Shown here piece after piece: positions 43,685 through 50,984 of a stretch of 64,000 bases of DNA; the first letter of the stretch is position 1, and each line of letters begins with the position of its first letter. This DNA is from JAEWSN01 sp942493335 (lineage in GTDB: Bacteria > Bacillota > Clostridia > DSM-8532). A program made the translations under genes and the position numbers. Under the pieces are notes generated by a model that saw only the letters and a program-made list of their open reading frames with translations, was not told the origin of the DNA and ran no database searches. The stretch covers positions 1,612,001 through 1,676,000 of the forward strand of contig OW818693.1 in assembly GCA_942493335.1 (NCBI GenBank), in the 5' to 3' direction.

Positions 43685-44392
43685 GTGGATAGCAGGACAG
43701 GAAGAACCATCATGGCCATCGGCGGCCATATCGGGGACATGGAATTGACGGCCGGCGGTGTGCTTGCCACATTGGCCCTGCAGGGGAACCGGATCGTCAC
43801 GGTCGCACTGACGGGGGGCGAGAAGGGGAACCCGCCCGGCCAGACCGTGGCGGAATATCGGGAACAGAAGGTGCGGGAGGCCCATGGATTCGCGGAGATG
43901 CTCGGAGGAACAGCGGTCGTGTTCGACACACCGGACGGGGAACTGCTCGACGATGAGACGAACAAATTCGCGCTGGCGGACCTCATCCGCGAATACAAGC
44001 CGAATGTGCTCCTCACCCATTGGAAAAACAGCATGCACAAGGACCACGAGGCAACCCACCGCATCGTCCGCGATGCGCAGTTCTATGCGGCATTGCCCGG
44101 ATTCGTCAGGGATCTGCCCGCGCATTTCGCGGCGGGACCCTGGTATGCGGAAAACTGGGAGGATCCCATCGGGTTCCATCATTATAAGTTCGTGACGGTC
44201 AGCGAGGAAGGCTTCGCTCTCTGGGAGCGTGCCATCTCCCTTCACTGGTTCACGGTTCACAGCACTTCCTTTTCCTACAAGGAATACTACACGCACCTCA
44301 TGTCCGTCCGCGGCATTGAGGCGCGGAAAACGCGGGCGCAGGCCTTCGACTGCGATGAATTGTCGAAGCGGGTCATTTCGGAGGGGTTCTGA
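43685..44392 (+). CDS. PIG-L (LmbE) family N-deacetylase-like protein
   Basis: The 235-residue protein has the PIG-L fold: N-terminal MAIGGHIGDMELTAGGVLATLA, the middle TGGEKGNPPGQT, and the second metal site HKDHEATHR. The usual AHPDDxE zinc motif reads GHIGDME here (His15, Asp18, Glu20), keeping the metal ligands in part. Family members remove acetyl groups from N-acetylglucosamine-type sugars. The start is a GTG preceded by AAGGAGG. The next gene begins three bases after the stop, so the salvage genes are cotranscribed. Confidence 0.88.
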   Translation: MDSRTGRTIMAIGGHIGDMELTAGGVLATLALQGNRIVTVALTGGEKGNPPGQTVAEYREQKVREAHGFAEMLGGTAVVFDTPDGELLDDETNKFALADLIREYKPNVLLTHWKNSMHKDHEATHRIVRDAQFYAALPGFVRDLPAHFAAGPWYAENWEDPIGFHHYKFVTVSEEGFALWERAISLHWFTVHSTSFSYKEYYTHLMSVRGIEARKTRAQAFDCDELSKRVISEGF

Positions 44393-44395
44393 AAG

Positions 44396-45538
44396 ATGGG
44401 AAGGGAGACGGTCCTTCAATTGCTCCAGACTGCGGTTTCGGAAGGCCTTACGCCTTCAGCCGCGCTGTCTGTCAGCCTGCGCGGAGAAACCGTGATGCGG
44501 GAATTCATCGGGTGGTCAGCCGTCCATCCCGTTCCCGCACCGCTTGAAGCAGGAACGCTCTTTGACATGGCGTCCCTCACGAAGACCATGGCCACCGCGA
44601 TGATCACCCTGCGCTTTGTCGAAGAGGGAATGCTCACCCTGCAGGATCCTCTCTCCCTGTATCTGTCCGTTCCGGCGGACAAGCAGGGCATCACCCTGTC
44701 CCAATTGCTGACACATACTGCCGGATTCCCCCCGCATATTCCGCTTTGGACGGAGTTGGACGACCCGGCGGGCGCCATCGGACAAATTCTTGCATCGCCA
44801 ACCGGTTGCATGCCCGGCTCACAGGTCGCTTACAGCTGCATGGGCTACATTCTTCTTGGCAGGATCCTTGAGCAGGTCGGCAAGGACTCGCTGGACAGAC
44901 TGGCGAAAAAATGGATTTTCGACCCATTGGGCATGAAGAACACCGGCTATCTGCCGGTTGCGCCTCTCTCCGCCCCCCTTTCCACACCCCTCTCCGACCC
45001 GCTCTCCAACCCACTCTCCGATCCCCGATATGCATCCACCGAGATGGACCCTGCCACCGGAGGCTGGCTCTGCGGCGTTGTCCACGATGAGAACGCGAGG
45101 TTTCTGGGCGGCGTATCCGGAAACGCGGGGCTTTTCTCGACATTGGACGACTGCACCCGTTTTGCGGGCATGCTTTCAAACGGAGGATACATGGACGGGC
45201 ATCCATTCCTCTCCCCGGCCATGTTCCGCACCGCCACACGAAACGCGACCCCCGGCCTTGCGGAAAGCCGGGGGCTCGGCTTCTCCCTGTATGACGGGCG
45301 TCCACTTTCCTGCGGGGATATGTTCTCCATCGGCTCGTTCGGTCATACGGGTTTCACCGGCACCTCCCTCTGGGTGGATGCACAGACCGGCCTGTCCGTC
45401 GCTCTGCTGACCAATTCGGTCCATTACGGCCGGGACAGGGACGCATTCTTCCGGTTCCGGCGACTGCTCCACAATGCCATTGCTGCTGCCTTTCCGGTTC
45501 ATCAGACGACATACGGCAAAGGAGAAAACCATGGGTGA
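44396..45538 (+). CDS. Serine hydrolase, beta-lactamase class C fold, AmiE-like
   Basis: The 380-residue enzyme has the SxxK catalytic motif (Ser60-Leu-Thr-Lys63) of penicillin-recognising hydrolases. The second motif reads Tyr146-Ser-Cys rather than the usual YxN, and a late HTGFTGTS replaces KTG. In Bacillus subtilis a related enzyme (AmiE) cuts the peptide from N-acetylmuramic acid and is encoded beside NamZ, as here. A run of five 4-residue PLS-x repeats (189-208) is inserted between the motifs. The gene overlaps namZ by eight bases. No signal peptide is seen. Confidence 0.85.
   Translation: MGRETVLQLLQTAVSEGLTPSAALSVSLRGETVMREFIGWSAVHPVPAPLEAGTLFDMASLTKTMATAMITLRFVEEGMLTLQDPLSLYLSVPADKQGITLSQLLTHTAGFPPHIPLWTELDDPAGAIGQILASPTGCMPGSQVAYSCMGYILLGRILEQVGKDSLDRLAKKWIFDPLGMKNTGYLPVAPLSAPLSTPLSDPLSNPLSDPRYASTEMDPATGGWLCGVVHDENARFLGGVSGNAGLFSTLDDCTRFAGMLSNGGYMDGHPFLSPAMFRTATRNATPGLAESRGLGFSLYDGRPLSCGDMFSIGSFGHTGFTGTSLWVDAQTGLSVALLTNSVHYGRDRDAFFRFRRLLHNAIAAAFPVHQTTYGKGENHG
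44960..45019 (+). repeat. 12-bp tandem repeat (5 copies) inside the AmiE-like gene
   Basis: Five in-frame 12-bp units encode APLS, APLS, TPLS, DPLS and NPLS, followed by a partial sixth (DP). The insertion is in a surface-loop position of the fold and may vary in length between strains. Confidence 0.85.
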
Positions 45539-46784
45539 CAGAGACGCAGATAAAGGCAGAGACGCAGATATGGGCAGGCACATCGAAACCATCCGCCGTG
45601 CTCCGGACAATCGTGCATCGGACAGTATGGATATGGATCGTGCGTCCGGACAGGTTCGGAATGGGATCGATCACATGGATGGCCTGGATTCCCTGCTGAA
45701 CGGCCGCCGTCTCGGCCTTGTCACCGGCCCGACAGGGTTGGACAGACATTTCCGCACCACCATTGACATCCTGTCGGAGCGGCAGGACCTGAGATGTCTG
45801 TTTTCCCCGGAACATGGATTGTATGGAGAAGCGCAGGCAGGAGACGAGGTTGTTTCGGTTGTGGACCGTCGCAGCGGTCTGCCGGTCCACAGCCTGTACG
45901 GCAAACACAAAACTCTGCCGCCGGGACTGTTGAAGGATCTGGACCTGCTGCTTTTCGACATGCAGGACATCGGCGTTCGATACTACACGTTTCCTTATAC
46001 CCTGGCCTATGTCATGGAGAGCTGTGCAGCGGCAGGGATTCCACTCGTCGTGCTGGACAGGGTCAACCCCCTCGGCGGCGAAACCATCTCAGGGAACCTC
46101 CTCGACACAAGGTTTGCATCCTTTGTCGGAAAATATCCGCTGCCAGTCCGTCATGGCCTGACCCTCGGCGAATTCGCCCGCTGGGTGAACCGGAGCCAGG
46201 CAATCGGATGCGATCTGATCGTACATCCCTGTCAAGGATGGAAACGCACCATGACGTTCGCGGAGACGGGCCTCCCCTGGGTCATGCCCTCCCCCAACAT
46301 GCCGACGCCGGAAACCCTGTCCGCCTATGTCGGCACTTGTCTCTTCGAAGGAACGAACGTCTCCGAAGGCCGGGGCACGACCAAGCCGTTCGAATTGATC
46401 GGGGCGCCGTTTCTGGATGCATGGAGACTGGCGGAGACCATGAACGGGCTGGAACTGCCCGGCGTGATGTTCCGACCAGCGTTTTTCCGGCCTACATTCT
46501 CCAAGCATGCCGGTGAAATGTGCGAAGGCGTCCAGCTTCACCAGACCGACGCAAGGATCTTCGATCCGTTCCGTACGGGATTGTGCCTGCTGGACGCCAT
46601 CCTGCATGCCTCTCAGGCGTTTTGTTTTCTTGAAACGATGCCAGGCCGATTTTTCATCGACCTGCTGGCCGGTACGGATTCGCTCCGGCAACCTGATTTC
46701 AGCCCGGGAATCTTTCTGGCGGCCGGTGCAGAAGCCGTGTCGGGTTTTCGTGATTCCCGCCGGGACATCCTGCTGTACGAGTGA
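45531..46784 (+). CDS. namZ: Exo-beta-N-acetylmuramidase NamZ (DUF1343, GH171)
   Basis: The 417-residue protein belongs to the DUF1343/YbbC family, shown in Bacillus subtilis to be the exo-acting N-acetylmuramidase NamZ that frees MurNAc from the non-reducing ends of peptidoglycan fragments. Typical segments are GRRLGLVTGPTGLD, LFSPEHGLYGEAQAG, DMQDIGVRYYTFPYTL, VLDRVNPLGGE and the late FEGTNVSEGRGTTKPFELIGAPF. The first ~50 residues are charged and repetitive (RDADKG, RDADMG), unlike the family. AAAGGAGAAAACC precedes the ATG. No secretion signal is evident, so it may act on imported fragments. Confidence 0.88.
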   Translation: MGDRDADKGRDADMGRHIETIRRAPDNRASDSMDMDRASGQVRNGIDHMDGLDSLLNGRRLGLVTGPTGLDRHFRTTIDILSERQDLRCLFSPEHGLYGEAQAGDEVVSVVDRRSGLPVHSLYGKHKTLPPGLLKDLDLLLFDMQDIGVRYYTFPYTLAYVMESCAAAGIPLVVLDRVNPLGGETISGNLLDTRFASFVGKYPLPVRHGLTLGEFARWVNRSQAIGCDLIVHPCQGWKRTMTFAETGLPWVMPSPNMPTPETLSAYVGTCLFEGTNVSEGRGTTKPFELIGAPFLDAWRLAETMNGLELPGVMFRPAFFRPTFSKHAGEMCEGVQLHQTDARIFDPFRTGLCLLDAILHASQAFCFLETMPGRFFIDLLAGTDSLRQPDFSPGIFLAAGAEAVSGFRDSRRDILLYE

Positions 46785-46793
46785 GATCGGAAT

Positions 46794-46847
46794 CGGTTCA
46801 GGGACGAAAGGAATCCGGCCCGGTTCAGGGACGAAAGGAATTCGGTT
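46794..46847. repeat. 27-bp tandem repeat downstream of namZ
   Basis: Two 27-bp units (46794-46820 and 46821-46847) share CGGTTCAGGGACGAAAGGAA and differ only at their ends. They lie between the convergent namZ and GH130 genes, where no other terminator was seen. Confidence 0.85.
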
Positions 46848-46910
46848 CGGGAGGCTCAACTGCATCATTGCGGCAGGGAGGCAACACTTGCACCGGAACT
46901 CCGCTTACGC

Positions 46911-47927
46911 TCAGCCGCGGTAATCATCCGCATCGCCAGGCGCCAGTTCGGAATTGGCCTTCAGATAAGCAACCAGTTCGTCTATCTGCGTATAGGCAAC
47001 CGCCACACAGGTGTCGGCTGCACCATAATAGATGGCGATGCGGCCCGTTTCCGGATCCTGCAGCGTGGCGCACGGGAAGCAGACGTTCGGTACAAAGCCG
47101 GTCGTTTCATACGGTTTCTCGGGGGTGATCAGATAGTCGCGGGTGCGGCAGAGCACCTTCGACGGACATTCCAGGTCCAGCAGAACGGCGCCGAAACTGT
47201 AGACAAAGCCGTTGCAAGTACCCGAAACACCGTGATAAAACATCAGCCAACCTTCGGAGGTCTCAATCGGAACAGCGCCGCCGCCGATCTTCGTGGCCTG
47301 CCACCAGCCTGCGCCGCCGCGGGACATGACCCTGCGGTGCCGACCCCAGTGAACCATGTCGGGAGACTCGCTGAGGAAAATGTCCCCGAACGGCGTATGA
47401 CCGCTGTCGCTTGGACGCGAGAGCAACATGTACTTGCCATTGATTTTCCGCGGGAAGAACACGCCATTGCGGTTGAACGGAATGAAGGGATTCTCGGTAC
47501 GGACGAAGGACTTGAAGTCCTTTGTCGTGCCGACAGCCAGGGAAGCTCCGCCGAAGTCCGCACACCAGATGATGTAGTAGGTATCTTCAATCAGCACCAC
47601 TCTGGGATCGTACGAATAGTTTGGCTGATAGGGCAGACCCGCCTCATCCACCCAATGGATCTCCTCATCCTCAATGTCCCAGTGCAGGGCGTCCTTCGAA
47701 CGACCGACATGAAGCTGTGGCTTTCCATGTTTGTGGTCGGCGCGGAAGACACCGATGAAGGCACCTTCGTACGGAACAACGGCGGAATTGAACGCTCTGG
47801 CGCATTTCGGTGTCGGATTCCAATCTATGATGGGATTTTCACTGTGGCGCCATACGATGTCGGCACAATCCGCCGGGCGCTCCTGCCACGGCATGTTGGG
47901 CAATGCTTCCCCTGACATCCGGATCAT
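46911..47927 (-). CDS. Second GH130 family phosphorylase-like enzyme
   Basis: The 338-residue protein is a paralogue of the GH130 enzyme at 32812-33792, with the same NRNGVFFPRKINGKYMLLSRPSDSGHTPFGDIF core and YSYDPRV segment but a longer C-terminus and different loops (FADFGGASLAVG region). It should act on beta-mannosides inside the cell. The start at 47927 follows AAGGAGGACAAAGTG. It is not in the mannoside operon but has its own promoter (48068-48096), which implies separate control. Confidence 0.9.
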   Translation of the reverse strand: MIRMSGEALPNMPWQERPADCADIVWRHSENPIIDWNPTPKCARAFNSAVVPYEGAFIGVFRADHKHGKPQLHVGRSKDALHWDIEDEEIHWVDEAGLPYQPNYSYDPRVVLIEDTYYIIWCADFGGASLAVGTTKDFKSFVRTENPFIPFNRNGVFFPRKINGKYMLLSRPSDSGHTPFGDIFLSESPDMVHWGRHRRVMSRGGAGWWQATKIGGGAVPIETSEGWLMFYHGVSGTCNGFVYSFGAVLLDLECPSKVLCRTRDYLITPEKPYETTGFVPNVCFPCATLQDPETGRIAIYYGAADTCVAVAYTQIDELVAYLKANSELAPGDADDYRG

Positions 47928-48286
47928 CACTTTGTCCTCCTTAACGAATGGAAATGACTCCGGCCATTTTCCGTCACAAGCGCCCAAGCCTGAAATGCTC
48001 CCGGCCAATGGCCGGATGCAGCAACCCTTGCGCTGTTTTTTGGCCGCAGCAATCTCTTCTGAGTTCCATTCTACCGGAGAGGATGTCACTTTACAATCAT
48101 GTTTCACATAAAAATAACGCACTTTGTAACATTACATTACTGGAAGCATCCCAGTACCGAAAAACGGAAATTGGAGGGACGCGTTTCAGGCTCGGCTCTT
48201 CCGAACAAGGCAAACAGCAGCCAACAGAGCCTTTCCGGTCACAGGAAGCACTTCAGCGACGGTCTTTTCGTTCATGGGAAACCGCT
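47928..48286. other. Upstream region of the second GH130 gene
   Basis: The 359-bp region holds a leftward promoter, a TGTAA-CA-TTACA dyad upstream of it, and a GC-rich GGCC-containing hairpin-like stretch near 48000-48050 in the leader. No protein gene is supported. Confidence 0.55.
48068..48136 (-). promoter_or_regulatory. Promoter of the second GH130 gene with upstream dyad
   Basis: On the minus strand TTGTAA (48096-48091) and TAGAAT (48073-48068) are 17 bp apart. The dyad TGTAACATTACA (48125-48136) lies about 30 bp upstream of the -35 box, where an activator would bind. Confidence 0.55.
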
Positions 48287-48751
48287 TCATGCACGGGCCT
48301 TTCCAGTCATGTGGCGGATATCCAACCGCAGGACCATTGTTATGGCAGCAGCACGTCCGATATAGGCACGACCTTCCGACTCAAATCCCGGCGAGTATTT
48401 CTCAATCAGGGCAAGCAGCGCCTGTTCCGCTTCGTTTCCCGTCACCTCGACCGCCTCACCATAGCAGATCACGCTGCGGTAGTTGGTGCTGAATTTCTCC
48501 GGAAGCACTTCGGTCGCTCCAACCACGGTGAAGGACACACGCGCATCCACCCGGATGTCGTCAACCTTTGATCCTTCACGTGCGCCATGCAGCCAGATAA
48601 CCCCGTCCTTGAAGGCATAACTCATCGGGACCGGGTGTGGATAGCCATTTCTGCCGTTCACTGTCAGAATGCCATACTCGCCCTCCGTCAACAGCTTTTC
48701 CGCTTCATCCTGCTCCAGCGCCCTATCCTTGCGTCTCATCTCTGCGAACAT
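48287..48751 (-). CDS. Pyridoxamine 5-phosphate oxidase family flavoprotein
   Basis: The 154-residue protein has the split-barrel FMN-binding fold of the PNPOx/NimA-like group: EGEYGILTVNGRNGYPHPVPMSYAF, GVIWLHGAREGSKVDDIRVDARVSFTVVG and a YRSVICYGEAVEV segment. Such proteins reduce or bind nitro compounds, heme or F420/FMN ligands; the substrate is unknown. The start at 48751 has GGGGGA upstream; an ATG four codons later is also possible. Confidence 0.9.
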   Translation of the reverse strand: MFAEMRRKDRALEQDEAEKLLTEGEYGILTVNGRNGYPHPVPMSYAFKDGVIWLHGAREGSKVDDIRVDARVSFTVVGATEVLPEKFSTNYRSVICYGEAVEVTGNEAEQALLALIEKYSPGFESEGRAYIGRAAAITMVLRLDIRHMTGKARA

Positions 48752-48814
48752 GCTTCCCCCGTTTCCTGATGCGTCATGACAAAGCAGACGTCATCAACAC
48801 ACCCATGCATACAT

Positions 48815-48934
48815 AGCTTCACAAAACACAGTCCAGCCAAGCACAGCTTCAAGCAATACGGTCTAGCGAAACGCAGCCTCACAAAACACAACCTGGTGAA
48901 TCGCTGCCTGACAAGACACAACTTTACAACGCAC
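48815..48934. repeat. Four degenerate 30-bp tandem repeats
   Basis: Units start at 48815, 48845, 48875 and 48905 and share AGC-TCAC-AA-ACAC-like positions. Being a multiple of three, they keep frames open on both strands (minus-strand text is Cys/Leu/Arg-rich in five-residue steps), but no ribosome binding site supports translation. They lie upstream of the PNPOx-like gene and downstream of the 46-residue gene. Confidence 0.7.
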
Positions 48935-48941
48935 ATATGCG

Positions 48942-48978
48942 AAACAGGCAGGTCGACATCATGATGCCCGCCTGCCTG
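48942..48978 (-). terminator. Terminator after the 46-residue gene
   Basis: CAGGCAGG/CCTGCCTG arms (48945-48952/48971-48978) form an 8-bp stem, followed on the minus strand by TTTC. It lies 26 bp beyond the small gene's stop. Confidence 0.5.
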
Positions 48979-49003
48979 CCATGTCCGGTCTCAGAGAAAA
49001 CAA

Positions 49004-49144
49004 TTACTTCTCCGCCTTCTTCGCCTTCCCGATCACTTCGGGCTGCTGGATCACGACGCTCTTGAGTTCTTTCGCGCCTGAAGCGGGAGCGGCGTCGACC
49101 TTCTTCTTTTTCTTCACATCTTTTTTGTAGTCCTTGTTACCCAT
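49004..49144 (-). CDS. Small lysine-rich protein of unknown function
   Basis: The 46-residue frame starts at ATG 49144 (preceded by GGATGGTGAT) and has a strongly basic N-terminal half (NKDYKKDVKKKKK) followed by ASGAKELKSVVIQQPEVIGKAKKAEK. It has no membrane segment or cysteine. I recognise no family. Having a start site and a following hairpin supports it as a gene; the role, perhaps nucleic-acid or ribosome binding from its charge, is open. Confidence 0.55.
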   Translation of the reverse strand: MGNKDYKKDVKKKKKVDAAPASGAKELKSVVIQQPEVIGKAKKAEK

Positions 49145-49246
49145 GAGATCACCATCCCTTTCCGACACCCTGTGATAGTTCCGTGCCCAAATGCGGCATC
49201 CAGGGTGATTTCCCGACACTCAATGTATCACGATTGCCTGTCCGAT

Positions 49247-50608
49247 TCAACCGGGACCTGCCAGCAAGTTGGAAACCGCCCGGGCATCCATGCGAAGGAG
49301 ACCGCGCCGGCAGGCGAACCAAAGCGCTCCCTGTCCGTCTTCCGCCATTTGTTTCACTTCATTGTCAGGCAGGCCGTCAGTCTCTGCCAGCAATCTGATG
49401 CGCCTGCCTTCCGAATTGAAGATGGCAATCCCGTCGTATTCCGAGCAAAACCACCGGTTCCCGCTCCTGTCCACATGAATATGGCGGACCTTCTCACCGG
49501 CAAGCCCGTCCTCGAAGGTCAGCCTGTTTTCCGGTGTGAATCGTCCCTCCTTCCAGAGAAAACGCGTGGCGCCGCCTGTCGTGTACACACCGGTTCCCAC
49601 CCAGACGGTTCCGTCCGTGTCTTCCGCGATGGTGGTCACAAAATCATCCGCAAGCCCATGATCGTGGTTGAAGGTTTGAACGGTGTCCTCAAGAAAAACA
49701 GCCACACCTCCGCCATTTGCGATGTAGGCGCCAAACCAGCGGAAGCCTCTGCGGTCCAGCAGCATGGCGTTCACCATCGGGCTGGTCAGCCCATCCTTCT
49801 CGCCCATCCACGCAAACCCTTCCGGAGAACCGGTTTTCAACCATCCGTCCACGGTTTTTTCAGGGATTTTCACGGCTCCGTGAAAGGTTCCTGCATATAA
49901 GTTACCCTTGCTGTCCGCCATCAATCCGTTGATCATCTCCAGCTTCACCCCGGCCAGAGAACCTAACGTCACCCCGCTTCCCGGCAATGGAAGTCCGCCG
50001 GAAAGTGCGTCCTGAAAACCGGAAAAACAGGTCAGGCCATTCACATGACCCACCCAGAGCCTGCCGGCTGCATCCAGCTGAATGGCTTTCACCATGGAGA
50101 AGGATTTTCCGGCATCCCGCAATTCTGCGAAAGCTGCTTCGCCTTTTCGCAGGATGTACAGTCCGTCCTGCCCCCCCGCAAGGACTATGCCTTCGGTTGA
50201 AACAACCCCATCCATCGGAGTGATGTTGGGTGTCAAAGTCATTCCGACGGTTTCTATGGACCTGTCGGCCGGAGCGGACCCATCCGGAATGAAAAGTGTC
50301 GAAAACTCGTCTTCCGGAAGAAAAACCGACCACCCTTCCGAAAGAGGGGATTCTGCCCTCCCTGAAGCGGTCACTGAGACTGGAGAAGCACCTGCATCCA
50401 CCCCGGAACCGGCACTGGACAAGGATCCGGCGGTATTGCCGCATCCAGGCGTCAGAACAAGAAACGACACCACAAGAAAAGCGCCGGGACCCCATGCCCA
50501 TATCCGGGCAAGCGGCAGTTGTTCCATCTTGCCACGGCTGATCCGTCCAGATCGGCTCAGATCCATCATGCCACGCCCTCTCCGTTCCAGCCGGCCCAAA
50601 TCCGCCAT
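49247..50608 (-). CDS. Beta-propeller (Reg_prop-type) lipoprotein
   Basis: The 453-residue protein begins with a repetitive basic region (GRGMADLGRLERR, GRGMMDLSRSGR), then a hydrophobic stretch ending in LTPGC, a probable lipobox. The rest has repeated two-component-regulator propeller blades with the xGxLWVG pattern (AGRLWVGHVNGL, KGNLYAGTFHG, DGTVWVGTGVY, SGNRWFCSEYDG, QGALWFACRRGLL). It lacks kinase or output domains, so it is an exported sensor or binding protein. The start at 50608 follows GAAGGA, 16 bp after the immunity-like gene. Later ATGs (50566, 50530) would remove the repeats and give a more usual signal peptide. Confidence 0.8.
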   Translation of the reverse strand: MADLGRLERRGRGMMDLSRSGRISRGKMEQLPLARIWAWGPGAFLVVSFLVLTPGCGNTAGSLSSAGSGVDAGASPVSVTASGRAESPLSEGWSVFLPEDEFSTLFIPDGSAPADRSIETVGMTLTPNITPMDGVVSTEGIVLAGGQDGLYILRKGEAAFAELRDAGKSFSMVKAIQLDAAGRLWVGHVNGLTCFSGFQDALSGGLPLPGSGVTLGSLAGVKLEMINGLMADSKGNLYAGTFHGAVKIPEKTVDGWLKTGSPEGFAWMGEKDGLTSPMVNAMLLDRRGFRWFGAYIANGGGVAVFLEDTVQTFNHDHGLADDFVTTIAEDTDGTVWVGTGVYTTGGATRFLWKEGRFTPENRLTFEDGLAGEKVRHIHVDRSGNRWFCSEYDGIAIFNSEGRRIRLLAETDGLPDNEVKQMAEDGQGALWFACRRGLLRMDARAVSNLLAGPG

Positions 50609-50624
50609 GCCGCGTCCTTCCCGC

Positions 50625-50984
50625 TTAAACCGGCTCCGGCTCCGCAAGCGCTGTCCGCCACGCCTCAAGCATTCGGCCGAAGTCTTCAAATCCCACAACA
50701 CATGCTTTTCCGATCCCATCCGGAGACAAGGCGTCCAGGACGACGACACGTTTCTGCCCTACCAGGACGGAACAGACATTCCCGGTAATCTCCACCATCC
50801 GTTCCTTTCCGGACAGCACGACATCCAGCGCATCCTGCAGATACTGCCCTCCCGCCTGCGCGTCAGTTGTCAGCATGGTTCCAAGCAATTCATAGGACGC
50901 GGAAAAATGGAAAACCGGCTTTCTGCCGCGGAGTGTATCCTGATAAGTCACATGCCAATGCAACAAGCGTTCATCCTCCTTCAT
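50625..50984 (-). CDS. Probable immunity protein for the EndoU toxin
   Basis: The acidic 119-residue cytoplasmic protein (no signal or membrane segment) is of unknown family: LLHWHVTYQDTL, LLGTMLTTDAQAGGQYLQDALDVVLSGKERMVEITGN, then DFGRMLEAWRTALAEPE. It lies directly after, and overlaps by 14 bases, a secreted EndoU nuclease gene, the usual place of an immunity gene. AAGGAGG lies within codons 2-4 and would suit a TTG start at 50966 better than the ATG at 50984. The assignment is by position, size and charge only. Confidence 0.6.
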   Translation of the reverse strand: MKEDERLLHWHVTYQDTLRGRKPVFHFSASYELLGTMLTTDAQAGGQYLQDALDVVLSGKERMVEITGNVCSVLVGQKRVVVLDALSPDGIGKACVVGFEDFGRMLEAWRTALAEPEPV

